Shown here: one piece after another, positions 6,986 through 11,423 of the stretch
How the letters are laid out: every line of letters starts with the position of its first letter
Position numbering within the stretch: position 1 is the stretch's first letter
Assembly: GCA_900547345.1 (NCBI GenBank)
Contig: URGG01000063.1
Span: 1-11,423, forward strand
From: an uncultured Collinsella sp.
Lineage (GTDB): Bacteria; Actinomycetota; Coriobacteriia; Coriobacteriales; Coriobacteriaceae
Reading direction: 5' to 3'
DNA length: 11,423 nucleotides
Position numbers and translations under genes: made by a program
Notes under the pieces: model-generated
Told to the model about the DNA's origin: nothing
Database searches by the model: none
Seen by the model: the letters and a program-made list of their open reading frames with translations, nothing else

Positions 6986-7852
6986 ATGGATTGCCCGGTC
7001 ACCGCTCGTCCCACCGTTATCGTTATCTCCGACTCGCTCGGCGATACCGCTTGTGAGGTGGTGCTTGCGGCGTCCGGGCAATTTGATGAAGGGGCTTTTC
7101 GTCTCTTGCGCCTGCCCAAGGTGAACTCGGTGGAGCAGGTCAAGTCGTTTGTGGGTTCGCGCGTCGATGCGGACCATCGCGATATTGCCGTGTTCCACAC
7201 CATTGTCGATCCGGCGCTTCGCGCCCGCGTGCTCGATTACCTGGGTATGCTGCACATTCGCTCGGTCGACCTGATTGGCCCGACGCTTGCCGTGCTGTCG
7301 TCGCTTATCGGTGTGCCGCCCAAGGGCGTTGCGGGCGTGATTCACAAGACCGATGATCGCTATTTCCATCGTATCGAGGCCATGGAGTATTTCGTTGAGC
7401 ACGATGACGGGCGCGGCTGCGACGATCTGTCGGGTGCCGATATCGTGCTGCTGGGCGTATCGCGCACGTCCAAGACACCTCTGTCGATGTATTTGGCCTA
7501 TCAGGGTTACAAGGTGGCCAACGTCCCTCTGGCGCACGGCATGGAGCCGCCCAAGTCGATTTACGAGGTTGACCCGATGCGCCTGTTCGGTTTGATTTCG
7601 ACCGTCGACGTTATTTCTGAGATTCGCGATAGCCGCTTGGGCGATGACTACGCTCGTGCCGTTGCCGGCTCCTATGCCGAGCCCGAGAGCGTGCGCAGCG
7701 AGCTCGAGGAAGCCCGTTCCCTCATGAAGCGGCTAGGCTGCTTTGTGGTGCGTACCGACGGCAAGGCCATCGAGGAGAGCGCTGCCGAGATCATTAGCCA
7801 CTTGGAGGAAATCCAAGAAGCCCGTGCCCGCCGCGCCGCCCGTCGAGCCTAA
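6986..7852 (+). CDS. ppsR: Pyruvate, phosphate dikinase regulatory protein (bifunctional Ser/Thr kinase and phosphorylase, DUF299/PPSR family)
   Basis: Controls PPDK by ADP-dependent phosphorylation of a Thr two residues from the catalytic His (inactivating) and by Pi-dependent dephosphorylation (activating, releasing PPi). The product is 288 aa, as usual for the family. It begins VIVISDSLGDTA, and has HKTDDRYFHRIEAMEY (120-135) and the nucleotide-binding loop GVSRTSKTPLSMYLA (157-171), the defining family motif. YKVANVPL and EVDPMRLFGL follow. ATG 6986 has AAGGAG six bases upstream. The next gene, ppdK, encodes the expected substrate, with the target visible as Thr476-Ser477-His478, so the PPDK branch is far more likely than the PEP-synthase branch of this family. 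ppdK here is frameshifted, so the regulator could be without a working target in this isolate. Confidence 0.95.
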   Translation: MDCPVTARPTVIVISDSLGDTACEVVLAASGQFDEGAFRLLRLPKVNSVEQVKSFVGSRVDADHRDIAVFHTIVDPALRARVLDYLGMLHIRSVDLIGPTLAVLSSLIGVPPKGVAGVIHKTDDRYFHRIEAMEYFVEHDDGRGCDDLSGADIVLLGVSRTSKTPLSMYLAYQGYKVANVPLAHGMEPPKSIYEVDPMRLFGLISTVDVISEIRDSRLGDDYARAVAGSYAEPESVRSELEEARSLMKRLGCFVVRTDGKAIEESAAEIISHLEEIQEARARRAARRA

Positions 7853-7941
7853 TAGTAGCAGCATTTTGATAAAGCGATTTAGCAATAATATCGCATCTGA
7901 CCTGCACTTTCTTACAGTGGTATCTTCATAATGTAACCACC

Positions 7942-7979
7942 TTTACCTACCGTTTACCGCCAAATTTACCACGTTTACC
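7942..7979 (+). repeat. Array of four TTTACC direct repeats upstream of ppdK
   Basis: TTTACC occurs at 7942-7947, 7953-7958, 7965-7970 and 7974-7979 (start-to-start 11, 12 and 9 bases), with a related GTAACC at 7933-7938. The array ends 41 bases before the TATAGT box. Direct repeats at about one helical turn resemble operators of winged-helix response regulators (PhoB/OmpR type), but the regulator is unknown and not in this window. Confidence 0.5.
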
Positions 7980-8020
7980 AACCCCCGCGTCCTCTGCGCA
8001 AGCCCGCTCAATGCCCGCCG

Positions 8021-8026
8021 TATAGT
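8021..8026 (+). promoter_or_regulatory. Candidate -10 box for ppdK
   Basis: TATAGT, 5 of 6 to consensus. At 16-18 bases upstream the sequence is GC-rich (around GCAAGC) with no -35 match, as in activator-dependent promoters. Transcription would start near 8033, giving a leader of about 70 bases. Confidence 0.4.
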
Positions 8027-8036
8027 ACCCTCACGG

Positions 8037-8097
8037 CCCGCATCCGGCGGGTCGATTCGTTACCACGGTCGTGCGCGAGAGCGCATGGAAGGGGAAG
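8037..8097 (+). promoter_or_regulatory. ppdK leader: two hairpins and ribosome binding site
   Basis: Hairpin 1 is CCCGC (8037-8041) with GCGGG (8047-8051), loop ATCCG. Hairpin 2 pairs 8070-8076 with 8081-8087 (core TGCGC/GCGCA) around a GAGA GNRA loop. The purine-rich Shine-Dalgarno GGAAGGGGAAG (8087-8097) follows directly and precedes GTG 8102, which is therefore the preferred start; ATG 8085 is out of frame. Hairpin 2 touches the edge of the RBS. Confidence 0.45.
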
Positions 8098-8101
8098 TAT
8101 C

Positions 8102-10848
8102 GTGAGCGATTGCAAGAGGGTTTACCGTTTTGGAACCGACGCCCAGGGCACCTGTGTCACCGAGGGCGACAAGTCCATGAACTTCGTGCTTGGCGGCAAG
8201 GGCGCAAACCTTGCCGAGATGAGCCGCATCGGCCTGCCGGTTCCCGGTGGTTTTACCATTACCTGCCAGACCTGTGTCGAGTACTCCGGTGCCGGCAACG
8301 TCTGGCCCGAAGGCGCGCTCGATGAGATCGTTGCCGCCGAGGAAGACCTCGAGTCCCGCTGCGGCAAAAAGCTCGGTGACGCCTCCGATCCGCTGCTCGT
8401 GTCGGTTCGCTCGGGCGCTCCGTTTTCCATGCCCGGCATGATGGACACGGTCCTCAACTTGGGTCTCAACGACGACTCCGTTCAGGGTCTTATTGCCCAG
8501 ACGCAAAACCCGCGCTTTGCTTGGGATAGCTACCGCCGCTTTATCCAGATGTTTTCCAACGTCGTCATGGGCGTTGACGCCGACCTGTTCGAGAACGCCC
8601 TGACCCAGGCCCGTCTGGTCGCCGGCGTCCGCGTCGACTCCGAGCTTTCGGCCGAGGATCTGCAGGAGCTCGTCGAGACCTTCAAGGGGATCTTCTCCGA
8701 GAACGTCGATGCCTCCCTGTATCCCGAGCTCGAGGTCGCTGACGGCAAGCCCGTCTTCCCGCACGACCCGGATCTTCAACTACGCCTTGCAATTCAGGCC
8801 GTCTTTGGCAGCTGGATGAACGAGCGTGCCTGCATCTACCGCAAGCAGCATGGCATTTCCGACGACCTCGGCACCGCCGTCAACGTGCAGGCCATGGCCT
8901 TTGGCAACAAGGGCGAGACCTCTGCGACAGGCGTCGCCTTTACGCGTAATCCGGCCGACGGCACCAAGGAGTTCTACGGTGACTTTTTGGTTAATGCTCA
9001 GGGCGAGGACGTCGTCGCCGGTATCCGCAACACCGAGCCTATCGCCGACCTCAAGACCACCCCGGGCCTCGAGTCCGCAGGTGAGGAGCTCGAGCGCGTG
9101 TTCCTGACGCTCGAGGATCATTACCGCGATATGTGCGATATCGAGTTCACCATCGAGCAGGGCAAGCTCTGGATGCTCCAGACCCGCGTGGGCAAGCGTA
9201 CCGCCACCGCCGCCCTGCGCATCGCCATCGAAATGGTCGAGGAAGGCCTGATCACCCGCGAAGAGGCCGTGAGCCGCATCGATCCCGCGCAACTCGACCA
9301 GCTCCTTCACCCGCAGTTTGACGCCTCCAAGAAGTACGAGGCTCTCGCCAGCGGTCTTAATGCCAGCCCCGGTGCCGCCGTGGGCGAGGTCGTGTTCTCG
9401 AGCGACGACGCTGTTGCGCGTTCCGCCGAGGGTCACAAGGTCATTCTGGTTCGTTGGGAGACCAACCCCGACGACCTGAAGGGCATGGTCGCCGCCGAGG
9501 GCATCCTGACCAGCCACGGTGGCAAGACGAGCCATGCCGCCGTTATCGCCCGCGGCATGGGTACGCCCTGCGTCTGCGGCGTTGAGCGCTTCCACATCGA
9601 CGCCGCCGAGAAGGTCGTGCGCATCGAGGGCAGCGACCGCGTATTGCACGAGGGCGATGTCATCTCCATCGACGGCACCCAGGGCATCGTCGTCGACGGC
9701 GCCGTTGATCTGGTCTCGGCCGAGCTCACCGGCGATCTGGACACTATCCTGTCCTGGGCCGACGAGATTCGCCTGGACGAGACCTGTGGCCATGCCAACC
9801 ATGTGCGCGTCAACGCCGACAATCCTGAGGATGCCGAGCTCGCCCTCGAGTTTGGCGCCGAGGCCATTGGCCTGTGCCGCACCGAGCACATGTTCCTGGG
9901 TGACCGCAAGAGCATCATCCAGAGCTTTATCCTGTCTGAAGATGAGGCCGTGAAGCAGCAGGCCCTGGCCGACCTGCTCAAGGTTCAGACCGAGGACTTC
10001 CTGGCGATGTTCAAGACCATGTCTGGTCGCGATGTGGTCGTCCGCCTGCTCGATCCGCCGCTTCATGAGTTCCTGGATAATCCTCGCGAGCTCGAGGTTG
10101 CCATCACCAAGAAGGAAGCCGCTGGCGCCAGCGAGGAAGAGCTTGCCGTCCTGCGCACCCGCCTGCGTCGTATCGACGGCATGGTCGAGTCGAACCCCAT
10201 GCTCGGCCTACGCGGCGTGCGCCTGTCCGTCGTCTTTAGCGATCTGCCGCTCATGCAGGTCCGCGCCGTCGCCACGGCTGCCGCCTTATCAAGGAGGGCG
10301 TCGACCCGCGCCCCGAGATTATGGTCCCGCTCGTTTCCATTACGGCCGAGCATGTTCAGACCCGCGAGGTTATCGAGCGCGTGATCGCCGAGGTTTCCGT
10401 CGAAGAAGGCGTCGAGCTCAATATTCCCGTGGGCACGATGCTCGAGCTGCCGCGCGCCTGCATGGTCGCCGATGAGATCGCGCAGTACGCCGACTTCTTC
10501 TGCTTTGGTACCAACGACCTTACCCAGACGACCTTCGGTTTCTCGCGCGACGACGCCGAGGCCAAGTTCATCCCGCTGTACCTGCACAAGAAGATCTTGA
10601 AGGACAACCCCTTTGAGACCATCGATACGGCGGTGCTCGAGCTGGTGCGAATGGCCGTCGAGAAGGGCCGCGCCACCAACCCCGACATGCACTTTGGCGT
10701 GTGCGGCGAGCACGGCGGCGACCCCAAATCCATTAAGGGCCTGTTCAACGTGGCCGACGTGGACTACGTGTCCTGCTCGCCCTACCGCGTGCCCCTCGCA
10801 CGCCTGGCTGCCGCTCAGGCCAAGCTCGAGGCCAAGCGTTCCGCCTAA
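8102..10848 (+). pseudogene. ppdK: Pyruvate, phosphate dikinase, frameshifted near 10280
   Basis: PPDK reversibly converts pyruvate + ATP + Pi to PEP + AMP + PPi in the cytoplasm, serving gluconeogenesis or PPi-linked glycolysis. The ATP-grasp part shows LGGKGANLAEM and SVRSGAPFSMPGMMDT (about 100-115). The phosphohistidine domain has GGKTSHAAVIARGMGTPC with catalytic His478 and regulatory Thr476. The PEP/pyruvate barrel begins with GLCRTEHMF (about 590). The frame is intact to RAVATAA (codon 727), then shifts: the original frame ends with foreign residues at 10384 (760 aa), while the -1 frame continues RLIKEGVDPRPEIMVP through GTNDLTQTTFGFSRDD and the catalytic-Cys motif GVCGEHGG to TAA 10848. 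Repaired, it would be about 915 aa, normal length. No slippery heptamer is visible. It could be a real recent mutation or a sequencing/assembly error. As written the product lacks the proton-donor Cys and should be inactive. GTG 8102 has a strong RBS. Confidence 0.9.
10277..10290 (+). other. Frameshift point in ppdK
   Basis: The first frame reads GCT GCC GCC TTA TCA; the conserved continuation is CGC CTT ATC AAG in the -1 frame. Restoring one C gives ATAARLIKEG; restoring a second TGCC copy after 10279-10282 gives ATAACRLIKEG. The latter matches the spacing I recall from other PPDKs between MQ.RA and PEIM (for example the maize enzyme), so a 4-base tandem-repeat contraction is slightly favoured. 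Confidence 0.8.
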
Positions 10849-10886
10849 CGTTTTGGGTTTAGACGCCTAGCGTAGCCCCCTTCATG

Positions 10887-10919
10887 CCGCCCGTCTCATT
10901 CGTGAGACGGGCGGTTATT
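10887..10919 (+). terminator. Rho-independent terminator after ppdK
   Basis: A perfect 12-bp stem pairs 10887-10898 (CCGCCCGTCTCA) with 10903-10914, closed by a stable TTCG tetraloop (10899-10902) and followed by the short T-rich tail TTATT. It lies 38 bases after the ppdK stop and insulates ppdK from rplS. Confidence 0.88.
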
Positions 10920-10961
10920 CATGTGCTGGTTTTGTCTTTTTGTCTGCGTAAAAAATTGTTC

Positions 10962-10989
10962 TTGCAGCAGAAACCCGCGCGTGTATACT
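10962..10989 (+). promoter_or_regulatory. rplS promoter
   Basis: TTGCAG (10962-10967) and TATACT (10984-10989) are separated by 16 bases, the best -35/-10 pair in the window, located between the ppdK terminator and rplS and preceded by an A/T-rich stretch (10925-10960). Transcription should begin near 10996 and give a leader of about 63 bases. Confidence 0.7.
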
Positions 10990-11010
10990 CGAATACGTTT
11001 GTTCAACTAC

Positions 11011-11051
11011 GTGCCGGCCAAGGTGGTACGGCACCTCTAGAAGAGTAAGGA
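11011..11051 (+). promoter_or_regulatory. rplS leader hairpin and ribosome binding site
   Basis: GTGCCG (11011-11016) and CGGCAC (11029-11034) form a perfect 6-bp stem with a 12-base loop in the rplS leader. The Shine-Dalgarno AAGGA (11047-11051) is seven bases before ATG 11059. The hairpin has no T-run, so it is not a terminator; it could be a protein-binding leader element. Confidence 0.4.
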
Positions 11052-11058
11052 ATTGCAC

Positions 11059-11400
11059 ATGGATTACATCCGCGCAATCGAGCGTCAGCAGATCCGCGAG
11101 GACATTCCTCAGGTTCGCGTCGCCGACAACGTCAAGGTTCACTACCGCATTAAGGAAGGCGACCGCGAGCGCATCCAGGTCTTCCAGGGCGACGTCATCC
11201 GCATGGCCGGCGCCGGTGCCCGCGAGACCTTCACCGTCCGCAAGATGTCCTTCGGTGTCGGTGTTGAGCGTACCTTCCCGCTTCACAGCCCCAAGATCGC
11301 CAAGCTCGAGGTCGTTCGTCATGGTCGCGTCCGTCGCGCCAAGCTGTACTACCTCCGCGACAAGGTGGGCAAGGCTGCTCGCATCCCCGAGAAGCGCTAA
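11059..11400 (+). CDS. rplS: 50S ribosomal protein L19
   Basis: Large-subunit ribosomal protein located at the 30S-50S interface. The product is 113 aa, normal length, and carries the L19 signature across FTVRKMSFGVGVERTFPLHSP (as FTVRKMSFGVGVER and TFPLHSP) with the basic C-terminal stretch GRVRRAKLYYLRDKVGKAARI. ATG 11059 is chosen for its AAGGA at seven bases; an in-frame TTG at 11053 overlaps that spacing and adds only two residues. Unlike the common rpsP-rimM-trmD-rplS arrangement, the gene stands alone behind a terminator and its own promoter, 7.7 kb from trmD. The 23 bases after the stop contain nothing callable. Confidence 0.97.
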   Translation: MDYIRAIERQQIREDIPQVRVADNVKVHYRIKEGDRERIQVFQGDVIRMAGAGARETFTVRKMSFGVGVERTFPLHSPKIAKLEVVRHGRVRRAKLYYLRDKVGKAARIPEKR

Positions 11401-11423
11401 GAAGATCGCAGCGTCTGTCCCCT

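Larger units (their letters stand above)
7853..8101 (+). promoter_or_regulatory. ppsR-ppdK intergenic regulatory region
   Basis: This 249-base gap holds no convincing gene. Its first 80 bases are clearly AT-rich compared with the surroundings and contain small dyads (GCGAT 7874-7878 with ATCGC 7890-7894; GTGGT 7917-7921 with ACCAC 7936-7940). Next come four TTTACC repeats, a TATAGT box, two leader hairpins and the ppdK ribosome binding site. No T-tailed terminator follows ppsR, so some read-through into ppdK is possible. Confidence 0.6.

Noticed and set aside
3949..7203. Very long minus-strand open frame (1084 codons) antisense to glyQ, glyS and the start of ppsR
   Set aside because: GC-rich codon usage on the plus strand suppresses stops in the complementary frame. 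The plus-strand genes are unmistakable conserved proteins, and the antisense translation is compositionally odd (His/Gly/Val/Leu/Asp-rich) with no recognisable domain.
7874..7894. GCGAT/ATCGC dyad after ppsR as a terminator
   Set aside because: Weak 5-bp stem with an 11-base loop and no T-run; kept only as a small dyad in the intergenic description.
8780..10066. 428-codon minus-strand open frame inside ppdK
   Set aside because: Same shadow effect; it lies wholly within the well-conserved ppdK reading frame.
10262..10300. Programmed -1 ribosomal frameshift in ppdK
   Set aside because: No X-XXY-YYZ slippery heptamer, no upstream SD-like stimulator and no obvious downstream hairpin; a deletion or sequencing error explains it better.

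Overview
The window is about 11.4 kb of GC-rich, gene-dense chromosomal DNA that reads as housekeeping rather than accessory sequence. GC-rich codon usage, frequent GTG/TTG starts, an S16 protein with an Ala/Glu/Lys-rich tail, a KH-domain gene between rpsP and rimM, two-subunit glycyl-tRNA synthetase and a PPDK/PPDK-regulator pair suggest an anaerobic actinobacterium. The flavour is most like the Coriobacteriia (Collinsella-like); this assignment is inferred from protein character, not from a database search.

Layout. (1) 1-1149 (minus): the 5' part of dinB (DNA polymerase IV), whose end lies beyond the window. (2) About 1200-1389: a divergent promoter region. (3) 1390-3880 (plus): a tight cluster rpsP - khpA-like KH gene - rimM - trmD - lepB, with gaps of a few bases or overlaps. 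(4) 3940-7852: glyQ - glyS - ppsR (bifunctional PPDK kinase/phosphorylase). (5) 7853-8101: a regulatory gap with an AT-rich first part, an array of TTTACC repeats, a -10 box without a recognisable -35, and leader hairpins. (6) 8102-10848: ppdK (pyruvate, phosphate dikinase), which carries a frameshift near 10280. (7) 10887-10919: a strong intrinsic terminator. (8) 10962-11400: rplS with its own promoter and hairpin leader. The last 23 bases hold nothing callable.

How the genes work together. rpsP, rimM, trmD and rplS are the classical ribosome/tRNA maturation group, but here rplS is separated from trmD by 7.7 kb and has its own promoter. lepB lies directly against trmD. glyQ and glyS make the alpha2beta2 glycyl-tRNA synthetase. 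ppsR encodes the enzyme that switches PPDK off and on by phosphorylating a Thr next to the catalytic His; that Thr-Ser-His is visible in the neighbouring ppdK.

Most notable: the ppdK frameshift, best explained by net loss of 4 bases (one copy of a TGCC tandem repeat) rather than 1; a near-identical hairpin (stem TGCGC/GCGCA, GNRA loop) just upstream of the ribosome binding sites of both ppsR and ppdK; the TTTACC repeat array upstream of ppdK; and a rimM TTG start codon inside the loop of a small hairpin. I found no mobile element, CRISPR array, tRNA, rRNA or defence system.
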